Made by a program: the position numbers and the translations under genes
Assembly (NCBI RefSeq): GCF_000955955.1
Contig: NZ_JYJG01000306.1
Span: forward strand, 1-31,235
DNA length: 31,235 nucleotides
Source of the DNA: Lentzea aerocolonigenes
GTDB lineage: Bacteria; Actinomycetota; Actinomycetes; Mycobacteriales; Pseudonocardiaceae
Direction: 5' to 3'
Shown here: one piece after another, positions 13,835 through 21,386 of the stretch
Layout: each line of letters begins with the position of its first letter
Position numbering within the stretch: position 1 is the stretch's first letter
The notes under the pieces: generated by a model
The model's database searches: none
The model's input: the letters and a program-made list of their open reading frames with translations, nothing else
What the model was told of the DNA's origin: nothing

Positions 13835-15940
13835 GTGCGACCCTGGCCTGGAAGGCCCTACCCGCTGGGCGCCGGATATGACGGTGTTGGCACCAATTTC
13901 GCCCTGTTCTCCGAGGTCGCGGAGTACGTGGAACTCTGCCTCTTCGACGAGGACGGCACAGAGACACGCGTGAGGCTGCCGGAGGTGGACGGCTTCGTCC
14001 ACCACGGCTACCTGCTCGGCGTCGGTCCTGGCCAGAAGTACGGATATCGCGTGCACGGCCCGTACGACCCGGCACGGGGCCTCAGGTGCAACCCCAACAA
14101 GCTGTTGATCGACCCGTACGCCAAGGCCATCTCCAACGGCCTGGCGTGGGACGAGGCGCTGTACGGGTACAAGTTCGGGTCGCCGGACGAGCGCAACGAC
14201 ACGGATTCGGCGCCGCACGTGCCCAAGAGCGTCGTGGTGAACCCGTTCTTCGACTGGACGAGCGACAGGTTGCCCAAGACGCCGTACAACGAGAGCGTCA
14301 TCTACGAGGCCCACGTGCGCGGCCTCACGATCGACCACCCGGAGATTCCGCCGCGGCTGCGGGGTACGTACGCGGGCCTCGCGCATCCGGTGATGATCGA
14401 CCACCTGACCAAGCTCGGCGTGACGGCGGTCGAGCTGATGCCGGTGCACCAGTTCATCAGCGATCACACGCTGGCCGAGCGCAGGCTCAGCAACTACTGG
14501 GGTTACAACACGATCGGCTTCTTCGCGCCGCACGACGCCTACTCGGCGTTGCCGCTGAACCAGGTGCAGGAGTTCAAGGGCATGGTCAGGGCCCTGCACC
14601 AGGCGGGCATCGAGGTCATCCTCGACGTCGTCTACAACCACACCGCCGAGGGCAACCATCTCGGGCCGACTCTGTCCATGCGCGGGATCGACAACGAGTC
14701 GTACTACCGGCTGGTGGAGGACGACCCGAAGTTCTACATGGACTACACGGGCACCGGTAACTCGCTGAACGTGCGGGCGCCGCACACGTTGCAGCTCATC
14801 ATGGACTCGCTGCGGTACTGGGTCACCGAGATGCACGTCGACGGCTTCCGGTTCGACCTCGCGGCGACGCTGGCCAGGGAGTTCTACGACGTGGACCGGC
14901 TGGCGACGTTCTTCGAAGTCGTGCAGCAGGATCCGGTGGTGTCGCAGGTCAAGCTGATCGCGGAGCCGTGGGACGTCGGGCCCGGTGGGTACCAGGTCGG
15001 CAACTTCCCGCCACTGTGGACGGAGTGGAACGGGCAGTTCCGGGACACGGTGCGGGACTTCTGGCGCGGGGAGCGGGCGACGCTCGGCGAGTTCGCGTCC
15101 CGGATCACCGGCAGCAGCGACCTCTACCAGGACGACGGGCGCAGGCCGTACGCGTCGATCAACTTCGTGACGGCGCACGACGGGTTCACGCTGAACGACC
15201 TGGTGTCGTACAACGAGAAGCACAACGAGGCCAACGGCGAGGACAACCAGGACGGCGAGAGCCACAACCGGTCCTGGAACTGCGGTGTCGAGGGGCCGAC
15301 GGACGACGAGGAAGTGCTCACGCTGCGGGCGCGGCAGCGGCGGAACCTGATGGCGACGATGCTGTTGTCGCAGGGTGTGCCGATGATCGTCAACGGCGAC
15401 GAGTTCGGGCGCACGCAGCACGGCAACAACAACGCGTACTGCCAGGACAACGAGGTGTCGTGGGTCGACTGGTCGTTGCTGGAGAGCAACGCCGAGCTGG
15501 TCGAGTTCACCGCCGCGCTGTCGCGGTTCCGCAGGGCGCACCCGGTGTTCCGGCGCAAGCGGTTCTTCGCGGGCCGGCCGATCCGCAAGGGCGAGGAGCT
15601 GCGCGACATCGCGTGGTTCACCCCGTCCGGCGAGGAGATGACCGAGCAGAACTGGGAGGACGACTTCGGCAAGTGCGTCGTCATCTTCCTCAACGGCGAG
15701 GGCATCCCGGACCTCGACTCGCGCGGCATGCGGGTGGTCGACGACTCGTTCCTGATGGCGTTCAACGCGCACTACGAGGACATCGAGGTGACGTTGCCGG
15801 ACGTCGAGTACGGTCCTGAGTGGACGGTGGTGGTCGACACGACGACCGGGCACGTCGGCAACGGCGAGAAGCCCGTCGTCGCGGGCGGGCAGCTGACCCT
15901 CACCGCGCGGTCGCTCGTGGTGCTGCAGAGGGTGGGCTGA
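13835..15940 (+). CDS. treX: Glycogen debranching enzyme (GH13, isoamylase type)
   Basis: TreX/GlgX, 701 aa, hydrolyses alpha-1,6 branches of glycogen or maltodextrin to feed TreY. GTG 13835 gives the usual N-terminus MRPWPGRPYPLGA; TTG 13814 and GTG 13820 are alternatives. An N-terminal CBM48 domain (about 8-100) precedes the GH13 barrel. Catalytic residues are D341 (GFRFDLAATL), E377 (LIAEPWDVG) and D449 (VTAHDGFTLNDLVSYN). The ANGEDNQDGESHNRSWNCGVEG loop is characteristic of TreX/GlgX. Its TGA shares its final base with the treY ATG, so the three tre genes form a coupled operon. Confidence 0.96.
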   Translation: MRPWPGRPYPLGAGYDGVGTNFALFSEVAEYVELCLFDEDGTETRVRLPEVDGFVHHGYLLGVGPGQKYGYRVHGPYDPARGLRCNPNKLLIDPYAKAISNGLAWDEALYGYKFGSPDERNDTDSAPHVPKSVVVNPFFDWTSDRLPKTPYNESVIYEAHVRGLTIDHPEIPPRLRGTYAGLAHPVMIDHLTKLGVTAVELMPVHQFISDHTLAERRLSNYWGYNTIGFFAPHDAYSALPLNQVQEFKGMVRALHQAGIEVILDVVYNHTAEGNHLGPTLSMRGIDNESYYRLVEDDPKFYMDYTGTGNSLNVRAPHTLQLIMDSLRYWVTEMHVDGFRFDLAATLAREFYDVDRLATFFEVVQQDPVVSQVKLIAEPWDVGPGGYQVGNFPPLWTEWNGQFRDTVRDFWRGERATLGEFASRITGSSDLYQDDGRRPYASINFVTAHDGFTLNDLVSYNEKHNEANGEDNQDGESHNRSWNCGVEGPTDDEEVLTLRARQRRNLMATMLLSQGVPMIVNGDEFGRTQHGNNNAYCQDNEVSWVDWSLLESNAELVEFTAALSRFRRAHPVFRRKRFFAGRPIRKGEELRDIAWFTPSGEEMTEQNWEDDFGKCVVIFLNGEGIPDLDSRGMRVVDDSFLMAFNAHYEDIEVTLPDVEYGPEWTVVVDTTTGHVGNGEKPVVAGGQLTLTARSLVVLQRVG

Positions 15941-18018
15941 TGGGCGCGCCCGATTCCACGTACCGCGTTCAGCTCACCCCGGACTTCACCTTCGCCGACG
16001 CCGCCGCCATCGCGGACTACCTGCGGCGACTGGGAATCGGCGCGCTGTACGCGTCGCCGATGCTCGACGCGCGGCAAGGCTCGACCCACGGCTACGACGT
16101 CGTGGACCCGACCCGTGCACGGCCTGAGCTCGGTGGCGACGAAGGCCGCCGGGCACTGCAGAAGAGCTTGGCAGAGCACGAACTCGGGCTCGTCGTCGAC
16201 ATCGTGCCGAACCACATGGTCGTGCCGAACCCGTGGTGGGACGACGTCCTCGCGAACGGTCGGAACTCCAGGTACGCGCGGTACTTCGACATCGACTGGT
16301 CGTCCGGCAAGGTGCTGCTGCCGGTGCTCGCGGAAGGGGCGCAGGACGAACCGGGCGAGCACTCCGTCAAGGTCGACTGGCGGCGCGGCAACTCCGAGCT
16401 CAACTACCGCCGGTTCTTCGACATCACCGAGCTCGCGGCGGTGCGGGTCGAGGACCCGGAGGTGTTCGAGGCGACGCACCGCGAGGTCCTGTCGTGGGGT
16501 GTCACGGGACTGCGCGTCGACCACCCGGACGGTCTCGCCGATCCGGGCGGGTACTTCCGCAGGTTGCGCGAGCACTTCGACGGCTGGCTGGTCGTGGAGA
16601 AGATCCTCGGCCCTGACGAGTCGCTGCCGCAGAGCTGGCCGGTCGACGGCACCACGGGTTATGACGCGTTGCGCGAGGTCTGCGGTGTGTTCATCGCGCC
16701 CACCGACGCGTTCGCGGGTGATTTCCACACCGTCGAGCACGAGTCACGGCAGCAGGTGGCGGACTCGATCCTGGTCGCCGAGGTGCGCCGGATCGCCCGC
16801 CTCGTGCAGGGCGTCGACTTCGAGGACGCTTGCCAGGCCGTTGCCGAGGTGATGGTCGGCTTCCCGGTCTACCGGTCGTACCTGCCGGAAGGTTCAGGCC
16901 ACTGGGAAACCGCGGTCCGCAAGGCCAAATCGCCTGCCGCGCGCGCACTCGACGAGCAGGTGCGCAACGATCCGCACGGTGAGCTGGCGACCAGGATCCA
17001 GCAGACGTCCGGCATGGTCGTCGCCAAGGGCACCGAGGACACCGCGTTCTACCGCTACACGAACTTCGTGGCGCTCAACGAGGTCGGCGGCTCGCCGGAC
17101 AGGTTCGGCATGCCGGTCACCGAGTTCCACCAGCGCGCCCAAGCCCGCGAAGCGCAGACGCCCCGAGCAATGACCGCGCTGTCGACGCACGACACCAAGC
17201 GGTCCGAGGACGTCAGGGCCAGGCTCGCGGTGCTGGCCGAGATCCCGGACTCCTACCTCGCGTTCGAGAGCGCGATGTCCGAGAAGCACGGCATCTCCGA
17301 ACCGACGCTGAACCGTCTCGCGTGGCAGTCGCTGGTCGGCGCGTACCCGATCACCGAGGACCGTCTCGGGCAATACCTCGAGAAGGCGTCCAGGGAAGCC
17401 AAGATCAAGACGTCCTGGGTCGACCGGAACGCCGAGTTCGACGCCGAGGTGGCCGCGTGGCCGGCGAAGGTGCTGAACGAACCCGAGGTCGCCGCGTTCG
17501 CCGAACGGATCAAGGCTCCCGGCTGGGCGAACTCGTTGGGGCAGAAGCTGGTCCAGCTCACGGCGCCCGGCGTGCCGGACATCTACCAGGGCACCGAGCT
17601 GTGGGACTTCTCGCTGGTCGACCCGGACAACCGCCGGCCGGTCGACTACGAGGTCCGCGCAGAGCTGCTGGACCGCATCGAAAAGGGCTGGCTGCCGGAG
17701 ATCGACGACTCCGGCGCGGCGAAGCTCCTGGTCGTGCAGAAGGCTTTGCACGTCCGCAAACGCGGTCTGCATGGCTACCGGCCGCTGCACGCCGAAGGCC
17801 CGGCCGCCGAGCACGTGCTGGCGTTCGAACGCTCCGGCGTGATCACGGTGGCGACGAGGCTGCCGGTCGGGCTGGCGCAGAAGGGCTGGCAGGACACGGT
17901 TCTGCCGCTGCCGGGTACGAAGTGGACGGACGTGCTCACCGGCCGGCCGGCCACCGAGGACCTGGCCGGACTGCTCGGCACCTATCCGGTCGCACTGCTG
18001 GTTCAGGGGGACGAGTGA
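15940..18018 (+). CDS. treY: Maltooligosyltrehalose synthase
   Basis: GH13 transglucosylase, 692 aa, which isomerises the reducing-end alpha-1,4 bond of maltodextrins to the alpha,alpha-1,1 bond of maltooligosyltrehalose. The ATG overlaps the treX stop (TGATG). TYRVQLTPDFTFADAAAIADYL and ALYASPMLDARQGSTHGYDVVDP are typical TreY openings. Catalytic residues are D194 (GLRVDHPDGLADP), E220 (VVEKILGPDE) and D418 (STHDTKRSEDVRAR). GTEDTAFYRY and PGVPDIYQGTELWDFSLVDPDNRRPVDY are further family signatures. The protein is slightly shorter than the usual 750-800 aa. GTGA overlap with treZ. Confidence 0.96.
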   Translation: MGAPDSTYRVQLTPDFTFADAAAIADYLRRLGIGALYASPMLDARQGSTHGYDVVDPTRARPELGGDEGRRALQKSLAEHELGLVVDIVPNHMVVPNPWWDDVLANGRNSRYARYFDIDWSSGKVLLPVLAEGAQDEPGEHSVKVDWRRGNSELNYRRFFDITELAAVRVEDPEVFEATHREVLSWGVTGLRVDHPDGLADPGGYFRRLREHFDGWLVVEKILGPDESLPQSWPVDGTTGYDALREVCGVFIAPTDAFAGDFHTVEHESRQQVADSILVAEVRRIARLVQGVDFEDACQAVAEVMVGFPVYRSYLPEGSGHWETAVRKAKSPAARALDEQVRNDPHGELATRIQQTSGMVVAKGTEDTAFYRYTNFVALNEVGGSPDRFGMPVTEFHQRAQAREAQTPRAMTALSTHDTKRSEDVRARLAVLAEIPDSYLAFESAMSEKHGISEPTLNRLAWQSLVGAYPITEDRLGQYLEKASREAKIKTSWVDRNAEFDAEVAAWPAKVLNEPEVAAFAERIKAPGWANSLGQKLVQLTAPGVPDIYQGTELWDFSLVDPDNRRPVDYEVRAELLDRIEKGWLPEIDDSGAAKLLVVQKALHVRKRGLHGYRPLHAEGPAAEHVLAFERSGVITVATRLPVGLAQKGWQDTVLPLPGTKWTDVLTGRPATEDLAGLLGTYPVALLVQGDE

Positions 18019-19688
18019 GCTTCGAGGTCTGGGCGCCGACACCCGAGTCGGTGCACGTGCGCGTCGACGGCTTCGACCACGAGATGAAGCGCGACGGCGA
18101 CTGGTGGCGTTCAGACGCTGAGGGCACCGACTACGCGTTCGTCATCGAGGGCCAGGCTTATCCGGATCCGCGGTCGCTGTGGCAGCCGAACGGCGTGCAC
18201 GAGGCGTCCCGCGTCTACCGGCACGACTTCGGTTGGACCGACCAGGGCTGGACGGGCCGGGCGTTGCAGGGCGGCGTGATCTACGAGCTGCACATCGGCA
18301 CGTTCACGCCAGAGGGCACGTTCGACGCGGCCATCGGGAAGCTCGACCACCTGGTGGACCTCGGCATCACGTTCGTCGAGGTCATGCCGGTCAACAGCTT
18401 CGACGGCGTCGAGGGCTGGGGTTACGACGGCGTGCTGTGGGGCGCGGTGCACGAGCCCTACGGCGGCCCGGACGGCTTCAAGCGGTTCGTCGACGCCTGC
18501 CACGCGCGGGGTCTCGCCGTGCTGCTGGACGTCGTCTACAACCACCTCGGACCGTCCGGCGCGTACCTCGACAAGTTCGGCCCGTACTTCGCGGGCCGCA
18601 ACGACTGGGGACCGGGCCTGAACCTCGACGGACCGAACTCCGACGAGGTCCGCAGGTACGTGATCGACAACGCGCTGCAGTGGCTCGGCGACTTCCACGT
18701 CGACGGCCTCAGGCTCGACGCCGTGCACGCACTGGCCGACCGGCGCGCGGTGCACGTGCTCGAAGAGCTGGCCGCGGAGGTGGACGCGCTCTCGGCAGGG
18801 CTCAACCGACCGCTCAGCCTGATCGCCGAGTCCGACCTGAACGACGCGAAGCTCGTCACGGCACGGGAAGGCGGCGGGTACGGACTGCAGGCGCAGTGGT
18901 CCGACGATCTGCACCACTGCCTGCACGTCGCACTAACGGGCGAAACTTTCGGCTACTACGAGGACTTCGCGGCACCGGGAGCGTTGCAGAACACGCTGGA
19001 GAAGGTCTTCTTCCACGCCGGCACCTGGTCGTCGTTCCGCGAGAAGCACCACGGCAAGCCGGTCGACACCGCGCTGATCCCGGGTTACCGGTTCCTCGCG
19101 TACACGCAGAACCACGACCAGATCGGCAACCGGGCAACGGGCGACCGGCTGCCGGCCACGGTCTCGACCGGGAAGTTGTTGTGCGCGGCGGCGATCGTGC
19201 TGACCTCGCCGTACACGCCGATGATCTTCATGGGCGAGGAGTGGGCCGCGAGCACGCCGTGGCAGTTCTTCGCGTCCTTCCCGGACCCGCAGCTGGCCGA
19301 GGCCGTGCGGACCGGCCGCCGCAAGGAGTTCGCGCGGCACGGCTGGGGCGAGTCGGACGTGCCGGACCCGATGTCACCACAGACCGTCGAGAACTCGCGC
19401 CTGAAGTGGAACGAGGTCGACAGCGCTGATCACGCGAAGGTGCTGGAGACCTACAAAGCGCTGATCGCGTTGCGCCGCTCCCGCCCGGAGCTCGCCGACC
19501 CGCGGTTGGACAGGTTCGTGGTGGAGCAGGACGGGCTGTGCTTGGTGCTGCACCGCGGGACGACCCGCGTGGTGGTGAACCTCGGCACGACGCCCGTCCC
19601 GCTGCCTCAGGGCGACGTGCTGCTGACCTCCTCGGCCAGCCCGTCGTCACTTTCCCCGGAGTCGTTCGCGGTCGTCGCGTCGACGTGA
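18015..19688 (+). CDS. treZ: Malto-oligosyltrehalose trehalohydrolase
   Basis: GH13 enzyme, 557 aa, which releases trehalose from maltooligosyltrehalose. The GTG start overlaps the treY stop (GTGA). The N-terminal CBM48-like domain (FEVWAPTPESVHVRVDG) leads to the barrel, with YELHIGTFTPEGTF and GWGYDGVLWGAVHEPYGGP. Catalytic residues are D235 (GLRLDAVHAL), E272 (LIAESDLND) and D368 (QNHDQIGNRA). SPYTPMIFMGEEWAA is typical. With treX and treY it completes conversion of glycogen to trehalose, a compatible solute and carbon store. The last 82 bp are also read on the other strand as the end of the ANTAR gene. Confidence 0.96.
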   Translation: MSFEVWAPTPESVHVRVDGFDHEMKRDGDWWRSDAEGTDYAFVIEGQAYPDPRSLWQPNGVHEASRVYRHDFGWTDQGWTGRALQGGVIYELHIGTFTPEGTFDAAIGKLDHLVDLGITFVEVMPVNSFDGVEGWGYDGVLWGAVHEPYGGPDGFKRFVDACHARGLAVLLDVVYNHLGPSGAYLDKFGPYFAGRNDWGPGLNLDGPNSDEVRRYVIDNALQWLGDFHVDGLRLDAVHALADRRAVHVLEELAAEVDALSAGLNRPLSLIAESDLNDAKLVTAREGGGYGLQAQWSDDLHHCLHVALTGETFGYYEDFAAPGALQNTLEKVFFHAGTWSSFREKHHGKPVDTALIPGYRFLAYTQNHDQIGNRATGDRLPATVSTGKLLCAAAIVLTSPYTPMIFMGEEWAASTPWQFFASFPDPQLAEAVRTGRRKEFARHGWGESDVPDPMSPQTVENSRLKWNEVDSADHAKVLETYKALIALRRSRPELADPRLDRFVVEQDGLCLVLHRGTTRVVVNLGTTPVPLPQGDVLLTSSASPSSLSPESFAVVAST

Positions 19689-19975
19689 TCCCACAACAGC
19701 TGGTCGGTCGGCTTCACCGGCCTGCCCAGATGAGCGTGCACGAACGCCGCCACCAGCCGGTCGGCGGCGACGTGCAGCTTGATGTTGTGGTGCTGGGAGA
19801 TGTGGACCAGCAGCCCGAACGCCTGCTGGGGTGTGCAGGGTTTGCGTGCGGCGATCAGGCCCGTGGCCTGCCCGATGACGGTCCGGGACACCAGAGCTTT
19901 GCGCAGCCCCGCCACCTCGGCCTCGAGGGCGGTGATTCTCGCGGACGACACCGCCGGCTCCTTTCGCGTCGTCAT
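19607..19975 (-). CDS. ANTAR-domain RNA-binding antiterminator
   Basis: A 122-aa protein from ATG 19975, with a short coiled coil (ARITALEAEVAGLRKAL) followed by an ANTAR domain (about 22-80: SRTVIGQATGLIAARKPCTPQQAFGLLVHISQHHNIKLHVAADRLVAAF). ANTAR proteins bind paired hexaloop RNA hairpins and prevent transcription termination. No GAF, PAS or receiver domain is attached, so a separate sensor or constitutive action is implied. There is no Shine-Dalgarno site before ATG 19975, and a longer start up to 20050 is open but less likely. Its C-terminal tail overlaps treZ by 82 bp, convergently. A long hairpin with a six-base loop lies 66-100 bp upstream in its own leader. Confidence 0.85.
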   Translation of the reverse strand: MTTRKEPAVSSARITALEAEVAGLRKALVSRTVIGQATGLIAARKPCTPQQAFGLLVHISQHHNIKLHVAADRLVAAFVHAHLGRPVKPTDQLLWDHVDATTANDSGESDDGLAEEVSSTSP

Positions 19976-20040
19976 GGTCACAGCGGCATGCCGGTGGGAC
20001 GACGGTGCTCTGGGAGCTTGCGTTGCGAAGGGCGGGTACA

Positions 20041-20075
20041 CCCAGGGCAAGCCGTCTCATCGGCTTGCGGCTGGG
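20041..20075 (-). other. Hexaloop hairpin upstream of the ANTAR gene
   Basis: On the minus strand an 8-bp perfect stem (GCAAGCCG/CGGCTTGC) closes loop ATGAGA. An outer CCCAG/CTGGG stem, separated by a small asymmetric bulge, gives about 13 bp in all. ANTAR targets are hexaloop hairpins, but the usual loop has A1 and G4; here A1 is present and position 4 is A. Only one such hairpin was found. Confidence 0.4.
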
Positions 20076-20106
20076 TTCTCAACCGCGAGTGATCACCTTA
20101 TCAACT

Positions 20107-20131
20107 GTTTCGGACGGTGCTCGCCGGGTAA
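20107..20131 (+). promoter_or_regulatory. SigB-type promoter of csbD
   Basis: GTTT (20107-20110), 15-bp spacer, GGGTAA (20126-20131), matching the actinobacterial SigB/SigF-group consensus GTTT-N14-16-GGGTAY in all but the last base. It lies 42 bp before the csbD ATG, at a good distance for a transcript start near 20138. Confidence 0.7.
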
Positions 20132-20172
20132 CCAGTGGACGTAGCTGACCGTCCACTGAAGGAGCCTGATCC

Positions 20173-20352
20173 ATGGGTGCCGACGACAAGTTCAGCAACA
20201 AGGCTGAAGAGATGAAGGGCCGCGCCAAGGAAGCTGTCGGCGACGCCACGGACAACGAGCAGTGGCAGGCCGAGGGCCGCGCCGAGCGCGCGAAGGCCGA
20301 CATCAAGCAGGCCGGCGAGAAGGTCAAGGATGCCTTCAAGTCCGACAAGTAA
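20173..20352 (+). CDS. csbD: CsbD family general-stress protein
   Basis: A 59-aa, very hydrophilic, Lys/Glu/Ala-rich helical protein of the CsbD family (DKFSNKAEEMKGRAKEAVGDATDNEQWQAEGRAERAKADIKQAGEKVKDAF). The pattern NKxEExKGxxKExVGdaTgn is the family signature. The biochemical role is unknown; in Bacillus it is a SigB-dependent stress protein. AAGGAG lies nine bases before the ATG. The SigB-like promoter upstream fits stress induction. The next gene's ATG lies inside its last codons (23-bp overlap). Confidence 0.93.
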   Translation: MGADDKFSNKAEEMKGRAKEAVGDATDNEQWQAEGRAERAKADIKQAGEKVKDAFKSDK

Positions 20353-20959
20353 CACAGCCTCCGCCGCCCAGTTCGTCCCCGAGGGGAAGAGCTGGGCGGC
20401 GTTGCGCGCGGCCGCGAGCGAGTGCCGCGGGTGCGACCTGTACGAGGACGCCACCCAGACGGTGTTCGGCGAGGGGCCGATCCGGGCCGCGAAGCTGATG
20501 ATGGTGGGGGAGCAGCCGGGCGACCGCGAGGACGTCGCGGGGCACGTGTTCGTCGGCCCGGCCGGGCGGTTGCTGGACAAGGCGCTGGCCGCCGCCGAGA
20601 TCGTTCGCGACGAGGTCTACCTCACGAACGCGGTGAAGCACTTCAAGTTCACCCAGCGGGGCAAGCGCCGGATTCACGAGACACCTCGCCGGTCGGAGGT
20701 GGTGGCCTGCTTCCCGTGGTTGCGCGAGGAGCTCCGCGTGGTGAAGCCGCAGCTCGTCGTGGCGCTGGGAGCGGTGGCGGCGAAGGCGTTGCTGGGGCCG
20801 TCGTTCAAGCTGATCGAGAACCGCGGCAAGGTGCTGGAGGCCGACGGGCTGCGCGTCGGGGTGACCGTGCACCCGTCCGCGGTGGTGCGGGCCGAGAACT
20901 TCACGGAGGCGTTCGACGCGTTCGTGAGTGATCTGAAGGTGTTGCGAGAAGCCCTGTGA
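20330..20959 (+). CDS. udgX: UdgX-type uracil-DNA glycosylase (covalent uracil-DNA binder)
   Basis: A 209-aa UDG-superfamily protein. GEQPGDREDVAGHVFVGPAGRLLDKAL is the uracil-pocket motif of family 4/UdgX. The inserted loop K112-R-R-I-H116 (GKRRIHETP) is the hallmark of UdgX; in the mycobacterial protein the loop histidine attacks the abasic sugar and leaves the enzyme covalently on DNA. Cys32, Cys35 (CRGCDLY) and Cys127 (VVACFPWL) suit a [4Fe-4S] cluster. The position of the remaining family-4 cysteine is His104 (NAVKHFKF). TVHPSAVVR is the C-terminal catalytic motif. ATG 20330 overlaps csbD, so it probably shares the stress promoter. The structured element at 20968-21027 follows. Confidence 0.92.
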   Translation: MPSSPTSNTASAAQFVPEGKSWAALRAAASECRGCDLYEDATQTVFGEGPIRAAKLMMVGEQPGDREDVAGHVFVGPAGRLLDKALAAAEIVRDEVYLTNAVKHFKFTQRGKRRIHETPRRSEVVACFPWLREELRVVKPQLVVALGAVAAKALLGPSFKLIENRGKVLEADGLRVGVTVHPSAVVRAENFTEAFDAFVSDLKVLREAL

Positions 20960-20967
20960 ATGGGACA

Positions 20968-21027
20968 ACCCCTGGACGACTCCCGCGTTAACGGGCTGAG
21001 CGGGACCAGCGCTCAGAGTCCAGGGGT
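20968..21027. other. Three-way-junction-like structured element
   Basis: A perfect 10-bp outer stem, ACCCCTGGAC (20968-20977) with GTCCAGGGGT (21018-21027), encloses two adjacent hairpins. These are CCCG-CGTTAA-CGGG (20982-20995) and CTGAGCG-GGACCAG-CGCTCAG (20996-21016). Only five bases in the 60 are outside a stem or hairpin loop. It begins 8 bp after the udgX stop, so termination is one role. The fold is as good on either strand. Confidence 0.7.
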
Positions 21028-21029
21028 CG

Positions 21030-21088
21030 GGTGGCTGCCTGGGTTTACGACTAGGCGTCACCGAGGGCGGTCCTAGCGGACAGCCACC
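21030..21088. other. Second stem-loop, next to the three-way element
   Basis: GGTGGCTG (21030-21037) pairs with CAGCCACC (21081-21088). Inside, CTAGG (21051-21055) pairs with CCTAG (21072-21076). On the minus strand its 5' arm is formed by the last codons of a 12-codon frame (21111 to 21073). Confidence 0.5.
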
Positions 21089-21142
21089 TCACGAGTCCGG
21101 TTGCTATACAACTTTGGACCACCTCCTCTCTTGTGTACTGCG

Positions 21143-21172
21143 AACCTATGTCGTGATCGGCTGGCGTCGCAA
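21143..21172 (-). promoter_or_regulatory. Candidate minus-strand promoter of a leader or small RNA
   Basis: Reading the minus strand: TTGCGA (21172-21167), 18-bp spacer, TAGGTT (21148-21143), a good housekeeping-type promoter. About 15 bases on comes AGGAGGT (21127-21121), then TTG 21111 opening a 12-codon frame (MYSNRTREVAVR) that stops at 21073. The RNA would run into the two structured elements and end antisense to the 3' end of udgX. Confidence 0.4.
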
Positions 21173-21182
21173 CGGACTTTTC

Positions 21183-21346
21183 AAGTGCCGTGCCCCCAAC
21201 CCGCGTCGCCCTGTTTCGCGTCCAGGCGGGCGCATGGCGGTGCCGCCCCCACGCCCTCATATCGGGCATATGGGGGCGTGGGGGCGGTGTCGCGAGGTGT
21301 CCTACTGGGCGTGAAACAGCCGATGCGGGTTGGGGGCACGGCACTT
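21183..21346. repeat. 164-bp near-perfect palindrome
   Basis: The outermost 22 bases (21183-21204) are perfectly complementary to 21325-21346. Within them CTGTTTCGCGTCCAG (21211-21225) pairs with CTGGGCGTGAAACAG (21305-21319) with two mismatches. The core 21243-21262/21268-21287 is a 20-bp stem with one T/G mismatch and a CGGGC loop. Together this is a nested hairpin element. No transposase and no target duplication were seen; it may be a MITE-like or REP-like dispersed repeat. Confidence 0.8.
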
Positions 21347-21372
21347 TCGCCGCTTGGCCCGCCTGTTTCGCG

Positions 21373-21378
21373 TAGAAT
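21373..21378 (+). promoter_or_regulatory. -10 box of the XRE regulator, probably leaderless
   Basis: TAGAAT lies eight bases before ATG 21387, and no Shine-Dalgarno site is present. CTGTTTCGCGT just before it (21363-21373) repeats 21211-21221 in the palindrome and could be an autoregulatory site. Confidence 0.5.
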
Positions 21379-21386
21379 CCGCACTC

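Noticed and set aside
20968..21088. tRNA or known actinobacterial sRNA
   Set aside because: No acceptor/anticodon/T-loop arrangement, and the C-rich loops of 6C RNA are absent.
21183..21346. Insertion sequence
   Set aside because: No transposase frame and no target-site duplication at the palindrome ends; called only a repeat.
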